From positions 1 to 12,981 of the forward strand of contig JAYODW010000068.1 in the NCBI GenBank assembly GCA_038116745.1: a DNA stretch of 12,981 bases, written 5' to 3'. Of the stretch, positions 1-6,746 are shown piece after piece (position 1 is the first letter of the stretch; every line of letters begins with the position of its first letter). Source of the DNA: JAYODW01 sp038116745. Its GTDB lineage: Bacteria > Pseudomonadota > Gammaproteobacteria > Ga0077536. A model generated the notes under the pieces. It had not been told where the DNA came from, ran no database searches, and saw only the letters and a list, made by a program, of their open reading frames with translations. A program made the position numbers and the translations under genes.

Positions 1-49
1 AGTGCAGCACGTAGCCGGGTTGAAGCGCGTTGCGATGGATCTTCGGCAC
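1..49 (-). CDS. N-terminal fragment of a probable serine/threonine protein kinase, cut by the left edge
   Basis: Only about 16 residues lie in the window. Read from position 49 leftwards, they give M-PKIHRNALQPGYVLH with a GTG start. This resembles the leader of bacterial Hanks-type kinases, where an 'ALxPGYxLHWY' segment comes just before the glycine-rich ATP loop; that loop would lie outside the window. The frame is open from a stop at 128-130, and between there and position 49 there is no ATG, GTG or TTG, so GTG at 49 is the only conventional start. No clear Shine-Dalgarno sequence precedes it. The gene points the same way as the radical SAM gene but is separated from it by about 390 bases, so it probably has its own promoter. 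The call rests on recognising a short leader and is tentative. Confidence 0.42.
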   Translation of the reverse strand, partial: MPKIHRNALQPGYVLH

Positions 50-443
50 GGCAGGGACGCCGCTGTTGCTGAAAGGTGGCGCGCCGAAGATAACGACCCG
101 GCAAGGGGTGGTGCAAGGTTGCGCGGGTTATGCGGCAGCTTTGTCGTGCGTTCCGCTGCATGGACTTTTTGGTCTTGTCTCAGCGCGAGACAACTAGCCT
201 TCACGGGGACCTGCAGGGCTTCTTTCACGCATTAAAATCCGGCTGTCTCCAACCTCTCCTGCGCTCTGCCCTTTCGTTGGCTATGTTTCTGCGCGTCTAT
301 TCGACCCAGAACCGCGCAGGCTCTGACTAGTCAGGTTCAGTAACTCTCAAAGTCCTAGGTCTATCGGGTGCGGGTCTCGCGCAACACCGAGAGACGGTTG
401 ACGCGTCACATCCAGCAGCGGACGTCGAAACAACGGCTGGAGA
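50..443. other. Intergenic region without a recognisable gene
   Basis: No reading frame here looks coding on either strand; the short ORFs have no recognisable motifs. The region lies downstream of the radical SAM gene and upstream of the kinase-like gene, both on the minus strand, so it should hold the end signal of one and the promoter of the other. I could not assign a convincing -35/-10 pair or a T-tailed terminator. The one distinct structure is a perfect 12-base palindrome at 323-334. Confidence 0.5.
323..334. repeat. Perfect 12-base palindrome
   Basis: CTGACTAGTCAG reads identically on both strands. It has the size and symmetry of a binding site for a dimeric regulator, and lies in the gap upstream of the kinase-like gene, about 275 bases before its start. 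No second copy was noticed in the window. Function is unknown. Confidence 0.3.
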
Positions 444-1451
444 TTAGTCCGGCGTCCACCCAGCGAAATCGCACTTGGCGCAGAGAGGAATCGCCGCGCG
501 TCCCTCATCCACCATCGTGCGTCGTGCGGCAACGAAAGGGGCACCTCTCCAAATTTCTTCGGCAGTAGCGTCGTTCAGGTCTCCCATCGTCACCTGGCCT
601 AGCGCGTCGTTGCAGCACTGACTGATGCCGCCATCCGGACGCACGATGAACTGTCGAAAGAAACACAGGCACAGTGCTTTAATCGGCCGCATGACTGCGT
701 TGCGATTCGGCGCATCTCCTCCGCGCGACCCTAGTACCCTGGACGGGTTTCGCATTTCGATGAGAACCTGCTTTCCCGCTATTAGCTTTTGCCCTTCTGG
801 GGTCAGACAATAGTCCCGAACTTCCTTGATGTTAGGGTTCAAACCAGGCGCCGAGTTGTAGTCATTCACGATCACCGTGTTCAAACTCGGCATAAGGCGG
901 CGAAAAAGATCGACGGTCAACAAAGTGCCGTTGGTGACCGTGCTGATAGTAGCCTTGGGCAACCTCTTTCTAGCTTCCTCTGCGAAAGCCGGCAGGCGCT
1001 TGTCGAGCAGTGGCTCGTTATTCGAGAAGAAACCGAAAATCTTGTCGTAATCGAGCGCCGATAGCTGACGCACAAACGATTGAAACAATCCCTCTGGCAT
1101 GCGGGTGGCGCGGCGTGGATCGTCGTGTCGATTAACCGGACAAAAGGAACATCCACCGTTGCAGCGATTCACTGTTTCAAGCTGAATATTAGTGAACAAA
1201 GGCGGTTTTTTTCGCGCCAGAAAATCACTTGTGTAGCGGCGTCGTTTCGCGTCGTGGAGCAGCCCGTCCACTCTGCATCGCAGTCTTGAGTAGAGCTCTG
1301 GGGCCGCGCGGCGCAGCAGCCTGCCCTCGCTGTTGATTCGCGAATTGCTGACTGTCAAATGCGGCTGTTCGAGTAGTTCTTCACGCACCGCGCGCGCTTC
1401 GCGCAAAAATCGAATCATCTTTTTCACTACCCTTTGAGTTCGCCCCAACAC
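444..1451 (-). CDS. Radical SAM/SPASM domain protein
   Basis: This is a predicted cytosolic iron-sulfur enzyme. The radical SAM cluster motif CxxxCxxC is complete (C97, C101, C104, in the context NRCNGGCSFCP). The C-terminus looks like a SPASM domain, with cysteines at 261, 263, 279, 280, 324 and 327 that could hold one or two auxiliary clusters; the RPDGGISQCCND segment is typical. The protein is 335 residues. The first 85 or so are basic and helical and lie before the core barrel. SPASM enzymes usually modify peptides or proteins or act in cofactor and glycan pathways; the substrate here is unknown and no small precursor gene is evident nearby. The longest start is GTG at 1451 without a good ribosome site. 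An ATG at 1418, 12 bases after AAAGG, would remove 11 residues and may be the true start. The gene is AT-richer than its neighbours. Confidence 0.85.
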   Translation of the reverse strand: MLGRTQRVVKKMIRFLREARAVREELLEQPHLTVSNSRINSEGRLLRRAAPELYSRLRCRVDGLLHDAKRRRYTSDFLARKKPPLFTNIQLETVNRCNGGCSFCPVNRHDDPRRATRMPEGLFQSFVRQLSALDYDKIFGFFSNNEPLLDKRLPAFAEEARKRLPKATISTVTNGTLLTVDLFRRLMPSLNTVIVNDYNSAPGLNPNIKEVRDYCLTPEGQKLIAGKQVLIEMRNPSRVLGSRGGDAPNRNAVMRPIKALCLCFFRQFIVRPDGGISQCCNDALGQVTMGDLNDATAEEIWRGAPFVAARRTMVDEGRAAIPLCAKCDFAGWTPD

Positions 1452-1789
1452 TTAGAACCAGACACTTCGCAGGGAACCCCGGACCCGCAACTCAGCGCGC
1501 TTCTCGTTTAAGCCTACATCACGCGCGAGTCATTCTTAAGCACGACCACGGGAATTCCTCGCAAAGATCCTCAGACTGATGAAAGCATGCAATCGTGTGG
1601 GTCGATTCAGGTCTCAACCTCAACTGCTCGAACGGCGATTCAAATAGCGCGCACGAAATTTTGAATGGCCTTGTGCAGTATGGGCTGTCGGACACCTTTG
1701 CAGACCAAGCGCGCTTCCCGCTGCTTCTTGCGCAGCCGAGCAACGATGTGAGACACATCCCCCTGTCAGCTGTCTTGGGAGAGAACGAC
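1452..1789. other. Intergenic region between divergent genes
   Basis: This 338-base stretch separates the radical SAM gene (minus) from the exported helical-repeat gene (plus), so it should contain promoters for both. The ORFs crossing it (1519-1791 minus, and the plus frame from 1595) show no family motifs. I could not assign promoter boxes with confidence. The only clear signal is the Shine-Dalgarno-like GGGAGAG at 1777-1783 at its right end. Confidence 0.45.
1777..1783 (+). promoter_or_regulatory. Strong Shine-Dalgarno sequence placed before an ATA codon
   Basis: GGGAGAG ends six bases before ATA at 1790-1792. From that ATA the frame reads I-AKSGLKVGVLLFATWTSSVSA, which has the shape of a secretion signal: basic start, hydrophobic core, small residues at the end. 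The natural start should therefore lie exactly at the ATA, which suggests that an ATG was lost by a single base change. Rare initiation from ATA, or from the in-frame TTG at 1775, cannot be excluded. Confidence 0.45.
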
Positions 1790-1859
1790 ATAGCAAAGTC
1801 GGGACTAAAAGTAGGGGTGCTGTTGTTTGCGACCTGGACCTCATCAGTGTCAGCGGGGG
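1790..1859 (+). pseudogene. Detached signal-peptide segment of the exported helical-repeat gene
   Basis: This segment encodes a signal-peptide-like stretch (KSGLKVGVLLFATWTSSVSA) in a different frame from the main body. One extra G in the G5 run at 1855-1859 would join it to the body as ...SVSA-GGAYCTPDWRP, giving a sensible cleavage site and a normal mature start. The body frame is open back to a stop at 1645-1647 but has no conventional start before GTG at 1921, in the middle of coding-looking sequence. This supports a frame break here rather than a shorter natural gene. Confidence 0.5.
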
Positions 1860-1920
1860 TGCTTATTGCACACCCGACTGGCGACCCGAAAACCCCGCGC
1901 TCGGCTGTGCGAGCCAGATC

Positions 1921-3684
1921 GTGATCGCGCCCGGCAACGACTCCCGGGTGAATCTGTTCCTTCTGATGCAGGACCAGGCAGGGGCTGACGGTGCGGAGCT
2001 AGGCTACCCCGAGCACGTCGGCTGGCGAACCTTATACGGGCGGAATTTTCTGCGCTGGGAGGACCTGCGCTCCGCATGGTTCCGACCCGCACCTGACGCG
2101 GAAGAGGAGAAAGCCAGCTGGTCGCCCCATGACGGCGACAGATGTCAGACCATCGAGACCGGTCGCGCCCCATTCCTGACAGCGCTGCAGCGAGAGAACC
2201 TGGACGACGAGGCGCGGTCCGTCCTGACCGCTGCACGCGAGCGCCTGGCCGCCGCCTGTGAGAACGGCCCGGGATCTCTCGGGCCGCCTGGCCCGGACGG
2301 CTATTTCGTGGCTCTCGAACAAGCGCCGATCTCGGATCCGATGCTGCTGCTGGCGGCCTACCTTGAGGCTTCGGCCAGTTTCTACAGCGGGCAGTGGGCG
2401 CGCGCAGAGCAGTATTACGGAATGCTGAGCGATGAGGATCTCAATCCATGGTTAGCGGAGACCTCGCGCTACATGATTGGCCGCACGCGGCTTAACGCGA
2501 CCATCGCTAGCGCAGACGATCAATGGGGCTGGTTCGATGTGGACAAGACCGACGGGACGATTGCCCGGCGCACCGAGGAGGCCTTTCGGGCGTACCTCAA
2601 AAACTATCCTCAGGGCAGTTACGCCTCATCCGCACGCGGGCTCATCCGCAAAGCGCTGTGGCTGCAGCGCGACTACGGCAGGCTCGGCGAAATTTACAGC
2701 TGGCTGCTCCAACAGACGGACCCGGCAGTAGAGGCAGCCGCGCGATTGGTCGAGGAAATTGACAGCAAATGGCTCATGCGCGAGCCCAGGGGCGCATCGG
2801 CTGCACCTCTGCTGCTGGCTGCAGACGACCTGCTGCGCATGCGCGGCACGGGTTACGACCCTGAGCCCTGGGACTCAGAAACGCACGCCGTTTCATTCGA
2901 AGATATTGACGCGCAGGCTGAGGTCTTCACCGAGCATCCCGATCTGTTCAGCTTGATCAAGGCGAACCATGCGTTCTACATCGCGCAGAACTATCGCCTG
3001 GTCCTGGACCTGCTGCCCGCCGATCTGCAGCATGATCGCTACCCACCCGTCGCCTTCAGCCGACAGTTCCTGCGGGGGCTCGCGCTTCACGCGCTGGGCG
3101 ACAGCGCCGAAGAGGACTTCTGGCTGCAGTTGATTGCCGGCGCACAAGGCCTGTACCAGCGACCGACAGTGGAGCTGGCGCTCGCTCGGCTTTATGAACA
3201 GCAGGAACGGCTGGAAAAGGTCTTCGCCGCAGGCTCGCCGATCACCGACACGCGTATCCGGCGCATTCTGCTCGGCGCTTCCGCCGGGGTCGCTATCCTC
3301 AAACAACAGGCGCACGGCGAGGATGTACCAGTCCCCGAACGAGCCTTTGCCCTGTTCACCGGGCTGCTCAGACAGCTGCGCCACGGCGAATTTGCGGGGT
3401 TCGTCGAGGATTATCCCTTGACCTCAAATTTCACCCCGGACGCAGGGCAGTATGGCCTGTGGGGGATCTACGATGCGGATGTTCCTCCGCTTGACCTGTT
3501 CACTGCAGGCAGGTGGTCGGACGGCTATCCGTGCCCGGCGATCTTTGACACGGTGCAGACTCTGGCGAGCGATGCCCAGACCATCGACGCGCGACTATGT
3601 CTCGGTGACTTTTATCGTCTGAATGGTTTCGATGATTTTTCGTTCCGCGAATACATCTCACAGCAGGACGGACCACCCCCATAG
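1921..3684 (+). CDS. Main body of an exported TPR-like helical-repeat protein of unknown function (frame-broken)
   Basis: This frame encodes 587 residues if started at GTG 1921, but coding-looking sequence continues upstream in the same frame to about 1860, so 1921 is not the biological start. The product is rich in helix-forming pairs with aromatic and alanine spacing. The region around residues 140-270 (for example FRAYLKNYPQGSYASSARG) resembles TPR or BamD-like helical repeats, so a periplasmic scaffold or protein-binding role is possible. I do not recognise a catalytic motif. The frame ends early at 3682-3684 just after the C5 run at 3676-3680; the natural C-terminus continues in another frame to 3938. 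Repairing both breaks from the ATA at 1790 gives exactly 717 codons. The DUF3142 gene overlaps the end, which suggests an original two-gene operon. Confidence 0.75.
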   Translation: MIAPGNDSRVNLFLLMQDQAGADGAELGYPEHVGWRTLYGRNFLRWEDLRSAWFRPAPDAEEEKASWSPHDGDRCQTIETGRAPFLTALQRENLDDEARSVLTAARERLAAACENGPGSLGPPGPDGYFVALEQAPISDPMLLLAAYLEASASFYSGQWARAEQYYGMLSDEDLNPWLAETSRYMIGRTRLNATIASADDQWGWFDVDKTDGTIARRTEEAFRAYLKNYPQGSYASSARGLIRKALWLQRDYGRLGEIYSWLLQQTDPAVEAAARLVEEIDSKWLMREPRGASAAPLLLAADDLLRMRGTGYDPEPWDSETHAVSFEDIDAQAEVFTEHPDLFSLIKANHAFYIAQNYRLVLDLLPADLQHDRYPPVAFSRQFLRGLALHALGDSAEEDFWLQLIAGAQGLYQRPTVELALARLYEQQERLEKVFAAGSPITDTRIRRILLGASAGVAILKQQAHGEDVPVPERAFALFTGLLRQLRHGEFAGFVEDYPLTSNFTPDAGQYGLWGIYDADVPPLDLFTAGRWSDGYPCPAIFDTVQTLASDAQTIDARLCLGDFYRLNGFDDFSFREYISQQDGPPP

Positions 3685-3938
3685 GGACAAAGGATTTCTA
3701 CAAAGGAACAGTCATCCCCAGACATGCCTTCTATACCGCTATCCTGGCGGATGACGCCGCTAACTTCGAGCAGCGGGCCTACGCGCTGTATCGCGCGGTT
3801 CGCTGCTACGCACCCGCCAATCGCAACACCTGCGGCGGCGAAGATGTTGACGTAAGTCAGCGGAAGGCCTGGTTCGACCATATCAAGCGCGACTATGGCA
3901 ACTCACGCTGGGCGCAGAAGCTCCGATATTACTGGTAG
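3684..3938 (+). pseudogene. Detached C-terminal segment of the helical-repeat gene
   Basis: In the frame starting at 3684 the sequence reads GTKDFYKGTVIPRHAF, then a stretch rich in Ala, Tyr, Arg and Cys, and ends RWAQKLRYYW at TAG 3936-3938. It has no start codon of its own, looks fully coding, and continues the alpha-helical style of the body. One extra C in the C5 run at 3676-3680 would restore a continuous frame (DGPPP-IGTKDF). The last 44 bases overlap the DUF3142 gene in another frame, a spacing usual for coupled genes. Confidence 0.6.
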
Positions 3939-4698
3939 GGTCGGGCTGGCCCTGACCCTCGCGCTGGCCATGGCAGCGAGCAGCGCTGACAGCCCGATTG
4001 TTGATCCGGCCGCCTATGCGGCGTTTTACCTGTGGAGCGGTGTCGAACCGCATTCGGCAGTGGCGCGTGCGGACGCGGTCTACCTGCTGTGGGGCGAGTT
4101 ACGCCGCGATGATCCCCGGCGCATCGTCGCGCTGCGGCGCACCGCACCATCGGGCCCAGTAGGCGAACTCTGGCTGGTAGTGCGTGCCGAAAGGCTCGAC
4201 TGGGGCGAGGACGCCTATCTGCAACTCCTCGAAGCTGCGCGGCGCTGGAGCCGCGCGGGCAATCTCCGTGGGATTCAGGTTGACTTCGACGCGTCGACCG
4301 GAGCGCTGGGCAACTACGCCGCGTTCCTCACCGGAATACGCGCGCGCCTTCCGGCCGGCCTGGCCCTATCGGCAACCGGTCTCATTGACTGGCCTGCCCA
4401 TGCAGACGACGCCGACCTGACCGCAATGCGTCAGGCGCTCGATGAGATCGTGATTCAGACCTATCGCGGACGGACCACCATTTCGGATTACCCACGCTAT
4501 CTGGCCACGACGGCAAGACTGCAGATGCCCTATCGCGTAGCCCTGATGGAGGGGGGCGAATGGCAGCCTCCACCACACCTTGAGGCCGATCATTTTTTCC
4601 AGGGCTTTGTCGTTTTTCTACTGGCTGAGCGCTTCCGACCGCATCCCCGCTCCGTATCGGTCCCGCCGCGAAGTCGCCCCGAAGCCGGGCCTCGATAA
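3895..4698 (+). CDS. Exported DUF3142 family protein
   Basis: This is a 267-residue protein with a signal-like hydrophobic stretch at residues 16-28 and a possible cleavage after A31, so it is probably periplasmic or membrane-anchored. The body matches what I recall of DUF3142: GIQVDFDAST (126-135), SATGLIDW, IVIQTYRGR, MEGGEWQ (218-224) and GFVVFLL near the end. The acidic residues in VDFD and the order of the motifs suggest a barrel-type fold, but no activity is established that I know of. The ATG at 3895 overlaps the end of the preceding helical-repeat gene by 44 bases, so the two were probably translated together. The last 24 or so residues after FVVFLL are basic and proline-rich and look non-conserved, so the true C-terminus may differ. 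Confidence 0.72.
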   Translation: MATHAGRRSSDITGRVGLALTLALAMAASSADSPIVDPAAYAAFYLWSGVEPHSAVARADAVYLLWGELRRDDPRRIVALRRTAPSGPVGELWLVVRAERLDWGEDAYLQLLEAARRWSRAGNLRGIQVDFDASTGALGNYAAFLTGIRARLPAGLALSATGLIDWPAHADDADLTAMRQALDEIVIQTYRGRTTISDYPRYLATTARLQMPYRVALMEGGEWQPPPHLEADHFFQGFVVFLLAERFRPHPRSVSVPPRSRPEAGPR

Positions 4699-4770
4699 AC
4701 AGCACGTTTGCCCGCTGAGGAATGAGCCTCAAGACCGACTCGAAGGCGTCCTAAATCCAAATGGCGCGCA

Positions 4771-4784
4771 GCCTCTACTGAGGC
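4771..4784. terminator. Short hairpin between convergent genes
   Basis: GCCTC, loop TACT, GAGGC form a five-pair stem. It sits just past the stop of the minus-strand ATPase/GNAT gene (4789-4791) and about 75 bases beyond the DUF3142 stop. The position suits a shared terminator, but there is no strong T run on either side, so the call is weak. Confidence 0.3.
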
Positions 4785-4788
4785 GCCT

Positions 4789-6267
4789 TCACAACGCTTC
4801 GACCCGCGCGCGATCCTCCAGAGCGTAGTCCACGATCTCGCGGGCAAACGGCCCGACCACGGCCAGTGCGCCGGGATCCAGCGGCACGTCGATGTACTGC
4901 AGACGCAGCGCGTCGCCACCTGCCACAAACCAAGGCGCGATGCCGCCGTAAAAAAACCCGAGCCGTCCCGCCAGCTCGCAGGCATAGTCCGCGTTGGGAT
5001 CTTCCAGGCTCAGGTCGAGGTAGATCACCCGCGTCCCGGAGCGCCGCACCAGTTCGTCACGAGCAGCGCGCAGGCGCGGCGCGAGATCCTCGCCACAGCG
5101 GCGGATCTGAACCAGCCCGAAATCGGCTACGCCGACATAGGTGACGCTCAGTTCCGATTCAGCGGGCAGCGACGCAGCCGCAACTGGCAACAGCGCAATG
5201 CCGCAGCCGGCATAAGTGCGGCTGAGTATGTCGCGGTGGCGCTCCGGCAGACCCACACGGCGCGGCGCCGGATCGGACAGGAGCTGCAGGTACAGCAGGA
5301 CGCTGGTGCGCGCAGCGCCGGTTTTTTCAATGGATTTGAGCTCAAGATTGCCGCCCACCATCGCGAAGCTGACCGCACACGCGCGGGCGCCGAGCTTTTC
5401 GTTGGCTTTCTGCGAGTAGGGATGGGACATCGTCGGCTGACTGAATACGGCCGACAGGCCCTCGAGCATGGCCTGCTCTTCGGCGAAATGCCGCATGCGT
5501 TCCATCAGGCCGCGACCCCGGTGCGCTGGATCCACCACTGCCTTCCCAATCTCGCCGATGGCGCAGTTCCCCGCGCCAAGCCGGCCAAACCCTTTGACAT
5601 CCAGGGCGTAATGACCGACCACCTCATCTTCCGGCGTCGTGGCAACAACGGACGATACGAGACCTGCTTCGTTCAGCTGTCTGATGCGTTCCGGGTGATA
5701 AAAATCATCAACGGGATAACTGAAACCATAAGTGCGATACATGGCCCGCGCGATCCGCGCCCAATCTCCAACTTCAGCGGCGCAACGGATAACGTATTCC
5801 TGGGCAGGCGCGCGCGGCGCCTGCTTGTCGAACTGCGGCAGCGCAGCCCTGCCCTCTGTCTCAGCAATAGCCGGGACAGGACGCTCAAAGGAAACCTGCA
5901 GCCGGTTGCCCTCGCGGCCCAGGGGCAGCCACTCAGCCCTGTCCGTCATCGCCAGGATCAAACGCCGGCTGACACCGTCCAGCACCTCCGAGCTGACAGC
6001 GGCTACCTCCAGCGGCGGAAGCTCGCGGTCATCGAAGCGGATCTCCAGCGTCATCGGAGTCATGCTCGACTCGATTCGCACCCGGGAGGCGTCGCTCTCC
6101 CCCGCCCGCTCGAGAATCAGAACAAACGCCTCTTCACAGACCAGCTCAATGGCATCAAGGCGCTCCCCGTCAAAACCCGCCTGCGTGCCGAGCGCACGGG
6201 CATGCGCCTGCACGAGAGGCACTGAGTCAGGCTGAACCGGCAGGTCGAGATTGATGTCGAACGTCAT
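4789..6267 (-). CDS. Fusion of an RsbW-like ATPase domain and a GNAT-type acetyltransferase domain
   Basis: The protein has 492 residues. Residues 1-135 look like a short anti-sigma-factor type HATPase domain: the helix LDAIELVCEEAFVLIL (37-52) matches the N-box helix, and GVSRRLILAMTDRAEW followed by GNRLQVSFE matches the end of the fold. The usual magnesium-binding Asn of the N-box (EExxxN) is replaced by L50, so ATP binding or kinase activity may be lost. Residues 157-310 resemble a GNAT domain, with the acetyl-CoA loop VVDPAHRGRGL around H249-L254. The remaining 180 residues form a further alpha/beta domain (VIYLDL, LGFFYGG, LRLQYIDV). The likely role is regulatory acylation or partner-switching signalling; the substrate is unknown. 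The gene is divergent from the protease. A possible partner is the STAS protein at 12481. ATG 6267 gives the full ATPase fold, though its ribosome site is weak. Confidence 0.78.
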   Translation of the reverse strand: MTFDINLDLPVQPDSVPLVQAHARALGTQAGFDGERLDAIELVCEEAFVLILERAGESDASRVRIESSMTPMTLEIRFDDRELPPLEVAAVSSEVLDGVSRRLILAMTDRAEWLPLGREGNRLQVSFERPVPAIAETEGRAALPQFDKQAPRAPAQEYVIRCAAEVGDWARIARAMYRTYGFSYPVDDFYHPERIRQLNEAGLVSSVVATTPEDEVVGHYALDVKGFGRLGAGNCAIGEIGKAVVDPAHRGRGLMERMRHFAEEQAMLEGLSAVFSQPTMSHPYSQKANEKLGARACAVSFAMVGGNLELKSIEKTGAARTSVLLYLQLLSDPAPRRVGLPERHRDILSRTYAGCGIALLPVAAASLPAESELSVTYVGVADFGLVQIRRCGEDLAPRLRAARDELVRRSGTRVIYLDLSLEDPNADYACELAGRLGFFYGGIAPWFVAGGDALRLQYIDVPLDPGALAVVGPFAREIVDYALEDRARVEAL

Positions 6268-6746
6268 GCTTTAGTGTTCCGCGGGCTTTTCCTTGCTCCG
6301 GGGCGCGAGGATTTAAATGACCCACCTCGGACCTCCGCCCGCCTCCAGTTGGACGTTCGCCCGGCCCCGCCGCACCCGGCCACAGAGCCGCCCCGCAGGC
6401 GGTTGCCAGAGAGTGCCCGGTTTTTCGCTGCCCCGCGAGATCAGCCGTCACAAATCAGCCTGTTCATTATTTTTCCCTGAATGCCGACCAGCTTGAATAG
6501 TGTTACATCGCCGGCGCTCCTGCGCCGGGCCGGGGCCGTCCACCGTCCGCGTTTCTGTGACGAAGTTGGCATTTTTGATATTTCGACCGGCCGGATCGCG
6601 TGAAATACCCCGGGTAAAGTTGAAATCGAACTATCAATGCGTAGAGCATAGAAGGACTCAAGATCGTGCGGAATGACACGCTAAAGAGGTTTCCGCACCT
6701 TGCGGCCCCGAAAACGGGCCACAAAAATTTCGATGGTGATTTCGTT
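6268..6746. other. Divergent intergenic region upstream of the protease
   Basis: No gene is evident in this 479-base stretch between two divergent genes, apart from a possible 27-residue extension of the protease from GTG 6666. It contains a perfect GC-rich hairpin at 6511-6528, an ATTTAAAT palindrome at 6311-6318 within a small CGAGG/CCTCG inverted repeat, and AT-rich patches around 6460-6480 and 6565-6590. TTGAAA at 6620-6625 could be a -35 box, but the matching -10 (TAGAGC) is poor. I see no recognisable riboswitch core. Confidence 0.5.
6511..6528. repeat. Perfect 7-base-pair GC hairpin
   Basis: CCGGCGC and GCGCCGG flank a four-base TCCT loop. There is no T run after it on either strand, so it does not look like an intrinsic terminator. 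It lies between the divergent ATPase/GNAT and protease genes, about 235 bases before the protease start. Its role is unknown; it could be a regulatory structure or a small dispersed palindrome. Confidence 0.35.

Noticed and set aside
2..235. 77-residue plus-strand open frame at the left edge
   Set aside because: No motif; the minus strand of the first 49 bases gives a recognisable kinase leader instead.
1519..1791. 90-residue minus-strand open frame between the divergent genes
   Set aside because: No motif and no credible ribosome site; composition looks non-coding.
1595..1924. 109-residue plus-strand open frame taken as a complete gene
   Set aside because: Only its last third looks real, as a signal peptide; the upstream part shows no motif and the end past about 1860 is out of frame with the coding body.
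5236..6225. 329-residue plus-strand open frame opposite the ATPase/GNAT gene
   Set aside because: Antisense shadow; its translation has no recognisable domain while the minus-strand frame has two.
6568..6580. Sigma-54 type promoter (TTGGCA...TTGAT) before the protease
   Set aside because: The distance between the GG-like and G-containing elements is about three bases short of the required spacing and the GC element is absent.
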